Position numbers and translations under genes: made by a program. A stretch of 64,000 nt of DNA, from positions 62,001 to 126,000 of the forward strand of contig CAWAYL010000017.1 in assembly GCA_963786305.1 (NCBI GenBank), read 5' to 3'. Positions within the stretch are counted from its first letter, which is position 1. The number at the start of each line of letters is the position of its first letter. The notes under the pieces are model-generated. The model was given only the letters and a program-made list of their open reading frames with translations. It had not been told where the DNA came from and did not search any database. This DNA comes from CAKZLS01 sp963786305 (GTDB lineage: Bacteria > Pseudomonadota > Alphaproteobacteria > Rhodospirillales > Defluviicoccaceae). Shown piece after piece: positions 45,786 to 54,136 of this stretch.

Positions 45786-47732
45786 TTGCACAGCGAGGTT
45801 AACGCTCGGGAACGAGTCCGCATCACCTTGCCCGACGGCACCGTCAAGGGCTTCGACCGCCCCGTCTCCGGCGCCGAGGTGGCCGCCGGCATCGGTCCGG
45901 GACTGGCCAAGGCTGCGCTTGCCGTGCGGGTCAACGGCGCGATCAAGGATCTCGCCGTTGAATTGGACGGCGATGTCGCTTTGGCGATCGTCACGGGCAA
46001 GGACGCCGATGCCCTGGAGCTTCTCCGCCACGACGCCGCCCACGTGATGGCCGAGGCGGTTCAGGAGCTGTATCCGGGCACCCAGGTGACCATCGGTCCG
46101 GCCATCGAAAACGGCTTCTACTACGATTTCGCCCGGGAGCAGCCGTTCACCCCGGACGACCTCGAAACCATCGAGGCACGGATGCGCGAGATCGTCGAGC
46201 GCAACGAGCCCATCGCCCGCGAGGAATGGGACCGCAACGAGGCGATCGAGTTCTTCAAATCCATCGGCGAACACTACAAGGCCCAGATCATCGCCGAGAT
46301 CCCCGAGGGCGAGGCGGTGAGCATCTACCGCCAGGGAAACTGGCTCGATCTCTGCCGGGGACCGCACCTGCCGTCCACCGGCAAGCTCGGCAAGGCGTTC
46401 AAGCTGACCAAGCTCGCCGGCGCCTATTGGCGCGGCGACTCGCGCAACGAGATGCTGCAACGCATTTACGGCACCGCCTGGGCCGACCAGAAGCAGCTCG
46501 ACGCCTACCTCCACATGCTGGAGGAGGCGGAGCGGCGCGACCACCGGCGCCTGGGCCGCGAGATGGGCCTGTTCCACCTGCAGGACGTGGCCGCCGGCTC
46601 GGTGTTCTGGCACCCCAAGGGCTGGACCCTCTACCGCACATTGAAGCAGTACATGCGCGACCGGCTGGAGCGGGCGGACTATGTGGAAGTGAACACGCCG
46701 CAACTGGTGGACCGGGGTCTGTGGGAAGCGTCGGGGCACTGGGAGAAATTCCGCGAGCACATGTTCACCGCCGAGTCCGAGGACCGGATCCTGGCGCTCA
46801 AGCCGATGAACTGTCCGTGCCACGTGCAGATCTTCAAGCAGGGCATCACCAGCTACAAGAGCCTGCCTTTGCGCATGGCGGAATTCGGCTCGTGCCACCG
46901 CGACGAACCGTCCGGCGCGTTGCATGGTCTGATGCGGGTGCGCGCGTTCACCCAGGACGACGCCCATATCTTCTGCACCGAGGACCAGATCACCGCGGAG
47001 ACCGAGGCGTTCTGCGCGCTGCTGCTGGGCATCTACAAGGACTTCGGCTTCGACGACGTGATCGTCAAGTTCTCCGACCGGCCGGACATGCGGGCGGGCT
47101 CCGACGCGACCTGGGACAAGGCCGAGAACGCGCTCAAGGAAGCGACGGCGACGGCGGGCCTCGCCACCGAACTGAACCCGGGCGAGGGCGCGTTCTACGG
47201 CCCCAAGCTCGAGTTCGTGCTGCGCGACGCCATCGGCCGCGATTGGCAGCTCGGCACCTTGCAGGTGGACTTCGTTCTGCCCGAGCGCCTCGACGCCACC
47301 TATGTGGGCGAGGACGGAGCGAAGCACCGCCCGGTGATGCTTCACCGCGCCGTTCTCGGATCGTTCGAGCGGTTCATCGGCATCCTCATCGAACATTACG
47401 CCGGGCGGTTTCCGCTATGGCTGGCGCCGCTGCAGGTGGTGGTGGCGACCATCACCGAGCACGCGGACGCCTACGCCCGCGAGGTTCATCAAGCGCTGGT
47501 ATCGGCCGGTCTGAAGACGGAGCTCGATCTTCGCAACGAAAAGATCGGCTTCAAGGTCCGCGAGCACAGCGTCGGCAAAGTGCCGGTGATCCTAGTGGTT
47601 GGCGCGCGCGAACAGGAAAACACGACCGTCGCCATCCGCCGCCTGGGGTCCCAAAACCAAGAAATACTTGCTCTTGATCAAGCGATTGCTAGACTTCTCG
47701 CCGAAGCGGCCGCACCGAGAGGGACGGCCTGA
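45786..47732 (+). CDS. thrS: threonyl-tRNA synthetase
   Basis: 648 residues, complete. TGS domain at about 1-70 (ITLPDGTVKGFDRPVSG), editing domain with HDAAHVMAEAVQELYPG, and the class II core with PMNCPCHVQIFKQGITSYKSLP (zinc Cys), RMAEFGSCHRDEPSGALHGLMRVRAF and VMLHRAVLGSFERFIGILIEHYAG; anticodon-binding domain at the end. The start is TTG at 45786 with GAAAGG about 10 bases upstream. First gene of the thrS-infC-rpmI-rplT-pheS-pheT string. The 120-base leader holds no element I recognise. Confidence 0.97.
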   Translation: MHSEVNARERVRITLPDGTVKGFDRPVSGAEVAAGIGPGLAKAALAVRVNGAIKDLAVELDGDVALAIVTGKDADALELLRHDAAHVMAEAVQELYPGTQVTIGPAIENGFYYDFAREQPFTPDDLETIEARMREIVERNEPIAREEWDRNEAIEFFKSIGEHYKAQIIAEIPEGEAVSIYRQGNWLDLCRGPHLPSTGKLGKAFKLTKLAGAYWRGDSRNEMLQRIYGTAWADQKQLDAYLHMLEEAERRDHRRLGREMGLFHLQDVAAGSVFWHPKGWTLYRTLKQYMRDRLERADYVEVNTPQLVDRGLWEASGHWEKFREHMFTAESEDRILALKPMNCPCHVQIFKQGITSYKSLPLRMAEFGSCHRDEPSGALHGLMRVRAFTQDDAHIFCTEDQITAETEAFCALLLGIYKDFGFDDVIVKFSDRPDMRAGSDATWDKAENALKEATATAGLATELNPGEGAFYGPKLEFVLRDAIGRDWQLGTLQVDFVLPERLDATYVGEDGAKHRPVMLHRAVLGSFERFIGILIEHYAGRFPLWLAPLQVVVATITEHADAYAREVHQALVSAGLKTELDLRNEKIGFKVREHSVGKVPVILVVGAREQENTTVAIRRLGSQNQEILALDQAIARLLAEAAAPRGTA

Positions 47733-47912
47733 TCGGGACATGGATGTTGCGATTGGTGTCGATACGCTCTTGACGCAAATCCCGTTTCGGCGGCGTATGG
47801 TACCGCGCCGGGCGTTGATGTATGAGACCATGTCCATCCGAGGCGCAAAGCAGCAGCAATCCAGGCCTGTCGGCTCGGGAGAGAGCGAGGCACAGAAGAG
47901 GGAGTTCGTTCC

Positions 47913-48449
47913 ATAGCCAGAGTACCATTTGACCAGACGCCATCACGCGATGGCCCGCGCGTCAACGAAGACATCAGCGTGTCCAAGGTGCGTGTCGTCG
48001 ATCACGAGGGAGAACAGTTGGGCGTCCTTGCCATCGGCGACGCCATGGATCGGGCGGCCGATGTCGGGCTCGATCTCGTCGAGGTGGCGCCGAACGCGGA
48101 TCCGCCGGTCTGCAAGTTTCTCGACTACGGCAAGTACAAGTACGAGGCGCAGAAAAAGAAGAGCGAGGCCCGGAAGAAGCAGAAGATCATCGACGTCAAG
48201 GAGATCAAGATGCGGCCGGGCATCGACGAGCATGACTACCAGGTCAAGATGCGGAATATGCGCCGGTTCCTTGACGATGGCGACAAGGTCAAGGTCACCA
48301 TCCGGTTCCGGGGCCGCGAGATGGTCCATCAGGATCTCGGAATGAAGGTTCTCGACCGCGTGCGCGACGAACTCGACGAGCTGGTCAAGGTCGAGTCGAT
48401 GCCGAGGCTCGAAGGCCGGCAGATGATCATGATCATGGCGCCGCGCTGA
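47913..48449 (+). CDS. infC: translation initiation factor IF-3, with non-canonical ATA start
   Basis: 178 residues if translation begins at the ATA at 47913: IARVPFDQTPSRDGPRVNEDI is the expected N-terminus and GGGAG lies 8 bases upstream. An ATG start is not available in frame before VVDHEG. E. coli infC uses a rare AUU that IF-3 itself discriminates against, giving autoregulation, so a rare start fits. The N-domain has LGVLAIGDAMDRAADVGLDLVEVAP, the linker KKKSEARKKQK and the C-domain IKMRPGIDEHDYQVKMRN. A shorter GTG start at 47979 is the fallback. Confidence 0.93.
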   Translation: MARVPFDQTPSRDGPRVNEDISVSKVRVVDHEGEQLGVLAIGDAMDRAADVGLDLVEVAPNADPPVCKFLDYGKYKYEAQKKKSEARKKQKIIDVKEIKMRPGIDEHDYQVKMRNMRRFLDDGDKVKVTIRFRGREMVHQDLGMKVLDRVRDELDELVKVESMPRLEGRQMIMIMAPR

Positions 48450-48608
48450 TTTCGCGCCGCCCCGCGCCCGGCCCGATACGCGACCAACGAGCCGCGGAGA
48501 TTTCGCAATCCGGCCAGCTTGCGTTTGGTGTGCGCCGGGCTTATAAACGTCGCTTTCGTGCGCCTGACACAGCGGTCCGGCGAGGGCATGCCCCGCCGCT
48601 GACAGGCG

Positions 48609-48652
48609 TTTTTTCGCGTCGATCGTGAAAAATACGTCGATCGCGAAAAACA
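48609..48652 (+). promoter_or_regulatory. putative leader hairpin upstream of rpmI
   Basis: In the 230 bases between infC and rpmI, GTTTTTTCGCG (48609-48619) and CGCGAAAAAC (48643-48652) are complementary and enclose a loop with TCGATCG. It ends about 27 bases before the rpmI ATG. Ribosomal protein L20 represses rpmI-rplT through leader structures in E. coli; a similar role here is only a suggestion. Confidence 0.35.
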
Positions 48653-48679
48653 CAACGCTCGGGACAAAGGAAAACCCAA

Positions 48680-48877
48680 ATGCCCAAGATGAAGACCAAG
48701 TCATCGGCGAAGAAGCGCTTCAGCCTGACCGGCACCGGCAAGGTCCGCGCCAACGTGGCCTGCAAGCAGCACAACCTTCGCAAGCGCCCGAAGAAGATGA
48801 GACGCCAGGCGCGCGGCTCCATGATCCTGTCCGACGCGGATGCCCGGATCGCCAAGTCCTGCATGCCAAACAGATAG
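48680..48877 (+). CDS. rpmI: 50S ribosomal protein L35
   Basis: 65 residues, the normal size. MPKMKTKSSAKKRFSLTGTGK is the family start and the protein is highly basic. It binds 23S rRNA in the large subunit. ACAAAGGAAA precedes the ATG. rplT follows after 12 bases. Confidence 0.97.
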   Translation: MPKMKTKSSAKKRFSLTGTGKVRANVACKQHNLRKRPKKMRRQARGSMILSDADARIAKSCMPNR

Positions 48878-48889
48878 GGAGGATCAGAC

Positions 48890-49255
48890 ATGGCGCGCGT
48901 TAAACGCGGGGTTACGGCCCACGCTCGACACAAGAAAGTCATCGGCAAGGCTCGCGGCTATCAGGGCCGGGGGCGCAACGCCTTTCGGGTCGCCATCCAG
49001 CGGGTCGAAAAGGGCCTGCAGTATGCCTATCGCGACCGGCGCAACCGCAAGCGGTCGTTCCGGCGCCTGTGGATTCAGCGGATCAACGCCGCGGCCCGGG
49101 AACACGGCCTGACCTATTCCCAGTTCATGCACGGCCTCGCCAGGGCCGGCGTCGAGATCGACCGCAAGGTTTTGTCCGACATCGCGGTGCGCGAACCGGA
49201 TGCGTTCAAGGCCCTGGTCGACCACGCCCAGGGTGCTCTCGCAACCACCGGTTAG
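48890..49255 (+). CDS. rplT: 50S ribosomal protein L20
   Basis: 121 residues. MARVKRGVTAHARHKKVIGKARG, GRRNAFRVA-like RGRNAFRVAIQRVEKGLQYAYRDRRNRKR and RLWIQRINAAAREHGLTYSQFMHGL are typical. It is needed for early large-subunit assembly and, in E. coli, represses its own operon. GGGAGGATC precedes the ATG. pheS follows after 112 bases with no gene in the gap. Confidence 0.98.
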   Translation: MARVKRGVTAHARHKKVIGKARGYQGRGRNAFRVAIQRVEKGLQYAYRDRRNRKRSFRRLWIQRINAAAREHGLTYSQFMHGLARAGVEIDRKVLSDIAVREPDAFKALVDHAQGALATTG

Positions 49256-49367
49256 GCCAAAACACCAGCGCGGGCGACACCGGCGGCATCGGCGTCGCAT
49301 CCGGTCGACGGGCACAACGGCGCACGCGCTTTTTCTCGCTTTTACTGAGCGGTTCTGCACGAATACC

Positions 49368-50459
49368 ATGGAAGATCTGGACAAGCTGCGTTCCGAACTT
49401 GTGGCGGCGGTCAACGGCGCGTCCGACCTGGACGGCGTCGAGACCATCCGCGTCGCCGCGCTCGGCAAGAAGGGCCGTCTGACGGCGCTGATGAAGAGCC
49501 TCGGAAGCATGGCTCCGGACGAGCGCCGCGGCGTCGGCGCGACGCTCAACGTCGTCAAGACCGAGGTCGCCCAGGCCATCGAGCAGCGCAAGGCCGAACT
49601 GGCGGACAGGGAGCTGGATGCCCGCCTCGCCCAGGAGAGCGTCGACGTGACGCTTTCGGCGCGGCCCGAACGGGTGGGCACGATCCATCCCATCAGCCAG
49701 ACCATCGACGAGGTCGTGGCCATCTTCGGCGAGATGGGTTTCTCGGTGGCCGAGGGGCCGGACATCGAGAACGACTGGTACAACTTCACCGCCCTCAATA
49801 TTCCGCCCGAACATCCGGCGCGCCAGGAGATGGACACCTTCTATCTCCCGAACGACGCCGACGGTAACCGGATGGTGCTCCGCACCCACACCTCGCCGGT
49901 GCAGATCCGGACCATGCGCAACGGCGCGCCGCCGCTTCGCATCATCGCGCCCGGGCGCACCTATCGCTGCGACTACGACGCCACCCACTCGCCGATGTTT
50001 CATCAGGTCGAGGGGCTGGTGGTCGACGAAACCACCAACATGGGCCATCTCAAGGGCTGCCTCATCGAGTTTTGCCGCGCCTACTTCGGCGTCGACGACC
50101 TGCCGGTCCGGTTCCGTCCCAGCTATTTCCCGTTCACCGAGCCCTCGGCGGAGGTCGACATCGGCTGCACCCGCGAGGGCGGCGCGTTCCGTATCGGCCA
50201 CGGCGACGACTGGCTGGAAATCCTCGGCAGCGGCATGGTCAATCCCAAGGTGCTGGAAAACTGCGGTATCGACCCCGATCGCTACCAGGGGTTCGCTTTC
50301 GGCATGGGCATCGAACGCATCGCCATGCTGAAGTACGGCATTCCCGATCTCCGGACGTTCTTCGAGTCCGACCTGCGCTGGCTGCGGCACTACGGGTTTT
50401 CCGCGCTGGACATGCCGTCGATGGTGTCGGGAGCGGGGGTGGCGGGAGCGGGCTCATGA
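49368..50459 (+). CDS. pheS: phenylalanyl-tRNA synthetase alpha subunit
   Basis: 363 residues. The coiled-coil arm is at the N-terminus, followed by the class II core: HPISQTIDEVVAIFGEMGFSVAEGP, LRTHTSPVQIRTM, the FHQVEGLVVD motif 2 region, FRPSYFPFTEPSAEVD and the motif 3 GFAFGMGIERIAMLKYGIPDLR. It ends with a short Gly/Ala tail. The ATG at 49368 is the canonical start; the TGA overlaps the pheT ATG (ATGA), so the subunits are coupled. Confidence 0.97.
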   Translation: MEDLDKLRSELVAAVNGASDLDGVETIRVAALGKKGRLTALMKSLGSMAPDERRGVGATLNVVKTEVAQAIEQRKAELADRELDARLAQESVDVTLSARPERVGTIHPISQTIDEVVAIFGEMGFSVAEGPDIENDWYNFTALNIPPEHPARQEMDTFYLPNDADGNRMVLRTHTSPVQIRTMRNGAPPLRIIAPGRTYRCDYDATHSPMFHQVEGLVVDETTNMGHLKGCLIEFCRAYFGVDDLPVRFRPSYFPFTEPSAEVDIGCTREGGAFRIGHGDDWLEILGSGMVNPKVLENCGIDPDRYQGFAFGMGIERIAMLKYGIPDLRTFFESDLRWLRHYGFSALDMPSMVSGAGVAGAGS

Positions 50460-52861
50460 AATTTACGTTCTCCTGGCTGAAGGACCACCTGGACACCAGC
50501 GAGTCGGCCGAAACCATCGCCGAAAAACTGACCATGCTGGGTCTGGAGATGGAAGGCCTGGTGGACAGGGCCCGGGCGCTTCGCGATTTCGTGGTGGCGC
50601 GGGTGACCGACGCCCGGCCCCATCCCGATGCCGACAAGCTGACCATCTGCACGGTGGATACGGGGTCCGGGACCGTCGACGTGGTATGCGGCGCGCCCAA
50701 CGCCCGGGCCGGGATGATCGGCGTGTTCGCGGCCGCCGGGTGTCACATTCCGGGCACGGACATCACGTTGAAGAAAGCGAAGATCCGTGGCGTCGAGAGC
50801 AACGGCATGCTGCTGTCGGAACGCGAGATGGGCCTCTCCGACGATCATGACGGCATTGTCGAACTTGCCGATGACGCGCCGGTGGGCGCCGTGGCGGCCG
50901 AGGTGATGGGCCTCGCCGATCCGGTGTTCGATGTCGCCATCACGCCGAACCGGGGCGATTGCCTCGGGGTGCGGGGTATCGCCCGCGATCTGGCGGCCGC
51001 CGGGCTCGGCGCATTGAAGCCGCTCGACACCGGCGCCGTGCAAGGCGCCTTCGAAAGCCCGATCAACGTCCATCTGGAATTCGACGCCGGCACGGCCGAC
51101 GCCTGCCCCTATTTCGTCGGCCGCTACGTGCGCGGTGTCCGCAACGCGGAAAGCCCGCAATGGCTGAAGGACAAGCTTCTCGCCATCGGGTTGCGGCCGA
51201 TTTCGGCGCTGGTGGATATCACGAACTACATGACCGTCGATCTCTGCCGGCCGCTGCATGTGTTCGACGCCGACAATGTGCGGGGCGATCTGCACGTCCG
51301 CCTGGCGCGCCCCGGCGAGCGGCTGATGGCGCTGAACGAGCGGGAATACGACCTCGATGCCGAGATGACCGTCATCGCCGACGACGCGGAGCCCGAGGCG
51401 CTGGGCGGCGTCATGGGCGGCATGCGAACGGCCTGTACGGGTGAGACCGTCAACGTTTTCCTGGAATTGGCGCTGTTCGATCCGGTGCGGACCGCCACGA
51501 CGGGCCGGAAGCTCGGCTTGCCCTCCGATGCGCGCTACCGGTTCGAGCGCGGCATCGATCCGTCGTTCCTGGCACCCGGGATGGAGCTGGCGACGCGGCT
51601 GGTGCTCGAGCTGTGCGGCGGCGAGGCCTCCGAAATCGTGGTCGCCGGCGCCGAGCCCAATTGGCGACGCACTTTGGCGCTCCGTCCGCACCGGCCCCGG
51701 GACCTTGCGGGCGTCGACGTGCCGCTTGAGGAAACGCGCCGGATTCTCGCGGCGCTCGGTTTTTCGGCCGAGGGCACGGATGAGGTGCTTAATGTGCAGG
51801 TTCCGCCGTGGCGCAACGACATTGTTGGCGAGGCCTGTCTGGTCGAGGAAATCGTTCGGATCTACGGCTACGACCGCATCCCGACGACGGCGATGGCGCG
51901 CGAGACCGCCCTGCCGAAGCCGGCGCTGAGCTCGGAACAGCGCCGCACGCGGACGGCCCGGCGCGCGCTCGCGGCGCGGGGCCTGGTGGAGGCGGTAACC
52001 TATTCGTTCGTCTCGTCCGATCGCGCGGCTCTGTTCGGAGGTCATTGCGAGGCGCTCCGGCTGGTCAATCCCATCAGCGCCGATCTCGACGTGATGCGGC
52101 CGTCGCCGCTGCCCAACCTGATCGCGGCGGCGGGGCGCAACGCCGACCGTGGATTGACCGACGCCGTTCTGTTCGAGGTCGGTCCGCAGTATGCTGGGGA
52201 TACGCCCGAAGACCAGCAAACGGTCGCGGCCGGCATCCGGTCGGGGCGAAGCGGTCCGCGCCATTGGGCCCGGCCGCCACGCCCGGTGGACGTCTACGAC
52301 GCCAAGGCGGACGCGCTGGCCGTGCTGGCGGAACTGGCGGCGCCCGTCGACAAGCTCGCCATCACCGCCGACGCACCCGATTGGTACCATCCCGGGCGGT
52401 CGGGGGTTCTCCGGCTTGGCCCCAAAACGGTTCTGGCGCGGTTCGGTGAGTGCCATCCGCGGGTGCTGAGACGGATGGGCGTGAAGGGTCCGATGGTTGC
52501 GTTCGAGGTCTTTCTCGACGCCATACCCGGCAAAAGCGGCAAGCGCGGCTCGACCCGGCCGCCGTTGAAGCTCGCTCCGTTTCAGCCGATCGCGCGGGAT
52601 TTCGCGTTCGTCGTGGACGAAGGAGTCCGAGCCGCAGACATGGTCTGCGCGATGCGTTCGGCCGAACCGGCGCTGATCAGCGAAGTCCGGATGTTCGATG
52701 TGTTTTCCGGCGGCAACCTCGGCGGCGGCAAGAAGTCGCTTGCCGCCAACGTCACCTTGCAGCCGGTCGACAAGACCCTGACAGAAGCGGAGATCGAGGC
52801 GATCGCCGCGAAGATCGTCACGGCCGTCGAGAAGGCGACCGGCGGAGTTTTAAGAGCTTAA
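50456..52861 (+). CDS. pheT: phenylalanyl-tRNA synthetase beta subunit
   Basis: 801 residues, full length. MKFTFSWLKDHLDTSESAETI starts the N-terminal domain; the tRNA-binding EMAP-like fold holds VVARVTDARPHPDADKLTICTVDTG; B3/B4 editing domain contains HVFDADNV; B5 has EEIVRIYGYDRIPTT and the C-terminal anticodon-binding FDX-ACB domain has FQPIARDFAFVVDEGV. It pairs with PheS as an alpha2-beta2 enzyme. A palindrome TTTTAAG-AG-CTTAAAA surrounds the stop. Confidence 0.97.
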   Translation: MKFTFSWLKDHLDTSESAETIAEKLTMLGLEMEGLVDRARALRDFVVARVTDARPHPDADKLTICTVDTGSGTVDVVCGAPNARAGMIGVFAAAGCHIPGTDITLKKAKIRGVESNGMLLSEREMGLSDDHDGIVELADDAPVGAVAAEVMGLADPVFDVAITPNRGDCLGVRGIARDLAAAGLGALKPLDTGAVQGAFESPINVHLEFDAGTADACPYFVGRYVRGVRNAESPQWLKDKLLAIGLRPISALVDITNYMTVDLCRPLHVFDADNVRGDLHVRLARPGERLMALNEREYDLDAEMTVIADDAEPEALGGVMGGMRTACTGETVNVFLELALFDPVRTATTGRKLGLPSDARYRFERGIDPSFLAPGMELATRLVLELCGGEASEIVVAGAEPNWRRTLALRPHRPRDLAGVDVPLEETRRILAALGFSAEGTDEVLNVQVPPWRNDIVGEACLVEEIVRIYGYDRIPTTAMARETALPKPALSSEQRRTRTARRALAARGLVEAVTYSFVSSDRAALFGGHCEALRLVNPISADLDVMRPSPLPNLIAAAGRNADRGLTDAVLFEVGPQYAGDTPEDQQTVAAGIRSGRSGPRHWARPPRPVDVYDAKADALAVLAELAAPVDKLAITADAPDWYHPGRSGVLRLGPKTVLARFGECHPRVLRRMGVKGPMVAFEVFLDAIPGKSGKRGSTRPPLKLAPFQPIARDFAFVVDEGVRAADMVCAMRSAEPALISEVRMFDVFSGGNLGGGKKSLAANVTLQPVDKTLTEAEIEAIAAKIVTAVEKATGGVLRA

Positions 52862-52931
52862 AACCCCCGCCTGCGGTAAATCCGGGCTCTAGCGGTCGGC
52901 CGGGCCGACGCATCCACGGCGCTTGACGGGA

Positions 52932-53216
52932 ATGAGAGCCGGTTTGAGCTGTCGCGATTGCGGCGGGACGGGAAAAAACGTGTCGAGCATGTTCTTGGAA
53001 ATTTGCAGGTACTGTATCAATGCGTTGATGTTCGCCCACATGATGAACTTCATTGGATTCTCCATCGTCGTTTCGTCCTCGCTGCAGAAGTGGTGCCGTG
53101 GACAAAACACACACTGCACACGGCTATTGGGGGCGGCGCGCCTGGCCCCAGATTCTTTTTTCGACGCTCAAGCCCATTCCATTGGCACGCGCCAAGGCTT
53201 GATGTTACCACACTAA
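52932..53216 (+). CDS. hypothetical small protein with paired CxxC motifs
   Basis: About 94 codons from the ATG at 52932. SCRDCGGTGKN followed 11 residues later by CRYC gives a zinc-ribbon-like arrangement; a hydrophobic stretch (ALMFAHMMNFIGFSIVVSS) follows. It lies between pheT and the ferritin gene in the same direction. The ribosome binding site is weak. The opposite strand has a 58-codon open frame (52889-53065, MENPMKFIMWANI) that could be the real gene instead; at most one of the two is likely coding. Confidence 0.3.
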   Translation: MRAGLSCRDCGGTGKNVSSMFLEICRYCINALMFAHMMNFIGFSIVVSSSLQKWCRGQNTHCTRLLGAARLAPDSFFDAQAHSIGTRQGLMLPH

Positions 53217-53228
53217 GGTGGACATCAA
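53199..53228. promoter_or_regulatory. inverted repeat upstream of the encapsulated ferritin gene
   Basis: TTGATGT (53199-53205) and ACATCAA (53222-53228) are perfect inverted arms, with inner CCAC and GTGG also opposed. The centre lies about 45 bases before the ferritin ATG, a usual place for an operator. The regulator is unknown; it does not read like a standard Fur box. Confidence 0.4.
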
Positions 53229-53258
53229 CTCCTCTTATTGCAATGAAAGGTCACTCCG

Positions 53259-53552
53259 ATGACGAGCGAAGTCCTTCACGCGCCGCGAGAAAAACTGTCT
53301 AGTCAGACGATTGCGCTGCATCAGGCCATCACTTCCCTGATGGAGGAGTTGGAGGCCGTGGATTGGTATCGGCAGCGCGCCGACGACTGCGAGGACGCGG
53401 CGCTGAAAGACATTCTCCTGCATAATATGCGCGAAGAGATGGAACACGCCGCCATGGTTCTGGAATGGATCCGCCGCAACAGTCCCGATTTCGCGCACGA
53501 GCTGAAAGACAACCTTTTCAAGGAGGGACCGATTACCGGCCACCACGACTAA
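53259..53552 (+). CDS. encapsulated ferritin-like protein (EncFtn type), no cargo tail
   Basis: 97 residues. It matches the EncFtn family of half-ferritins that oxidise ferrous iron inside encapsulin nanocompartments. The ferroxidase residues correspond to Glu30 (SLMEELEAVDWY), Trp36, and Glu60 with His63 (REEMEHAAMVLEW); the family end LFKEGPIT is present. Family members normally continue with a linker and an LTVGSLRR-like encapsulin-targeting peptide; here the protein stops at GPITGHHD. No encapsulin gene follows. GAAAGG lies 7-8 bases before the ATG. It may work with an encapsulin elsewhere, alone, or be shortened. Confidence 0.88.
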   Translation: MTSEVLHAPREKLSSQTIALHQAITSLMEELEAVDWYRQRADDCEDAALKDILLHNMREEMEHAAMVLEWIRRNSPDFAHELKDNLFKEGPITGHHD

Positions 53553-54136
53553 TCGCTACCGTCCGTACCCGCCGGCGGCCTGCCCGCGAAGAGGTGGTTC
53601 CAACCAAAGATTGCTTATTGCAGAGCGGTATTAGGACAGCACTCGGCTAGGTCCGCCGTAGGGCGTGCCGAGCGCGGCCTCGCCACGCGCTTCCGGTACG
53701 ACGCCGATGTCGATGAGTAGGCCGACGAGGATGACGGTTTTCTGTAACGAATCTGGAACGAAAAGAAAAATGCCGGGCTTAAAAAAGCCCGGCGAGTTCA
53801 ACAGGGAGGCTTCACGTCTGGGAGACGTAGGACTCTTTGGGAAAGAGCCCGGTTTCCGGGACTAGGCCCGAAAACTGTTTGAATGCTGCAATGCAGCACG
53901 CATGGTTTTGTTATACGGGTGTTCGCCGGCGCCGGCCACTCGAAAAATTGCAAGTCAGCCCTGCGTAAAATGCATAGCTTCGCCAATTTGTGGGTTATTT
54001 GTCTTAATTCGGGATAATCGGCCTATTTCACTGGTCGAAAACCTATTTTTATGGCCGATTTTGGGTGGTCGGCTTTTGCGAAAAACATCCGATCGGGGCC
54101 GGTTCCGCTTGCACTGCAGCAAGTGCGTAAGGGGCG
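53553..54136. other. 584-bp intergenic region without a supported gene
   Basis: Between the ferritin gene and the LysR stop I see only short, poor frames. The left part is GC-rich; 53950-54110 is distinctly AT-richer than the surroundings. A terminator-like hairpin lies at 53761-53793. TGCTGCAATGCAGCA near 53884 is a short palindrome. No tRNA fold was found by eye. Confidence 0.6.
53761..53793 (-). terminator. intrinsic terminator, minus strand
   Basis: GCCGGGCTT (53772-53780) pairs perfectly with AAGCCCGGC (53785-53793) around an AAAA loop. On the minus strand it is followed by ATTTTTCTTTT (53761-53770), a good U-tract. It would stop leftward transcripts from the LysR side, about 345 bases past its stop. 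Confidence 0.7.

Noticed and set aside
45732..47396. 554-codon minus-strand open frame
   Set aside because: Antisense shadow of thrS.
50390..52456. 688-codon minus-strand open frame
   Set aside because: Antisense shadow of pheT.
53553..54136. tRNA or other structured RNA gene
   Set aside because: No cloverleaf, T-loop sequence or acceptor stem found by eye; only a minus-strand terminator is supported.
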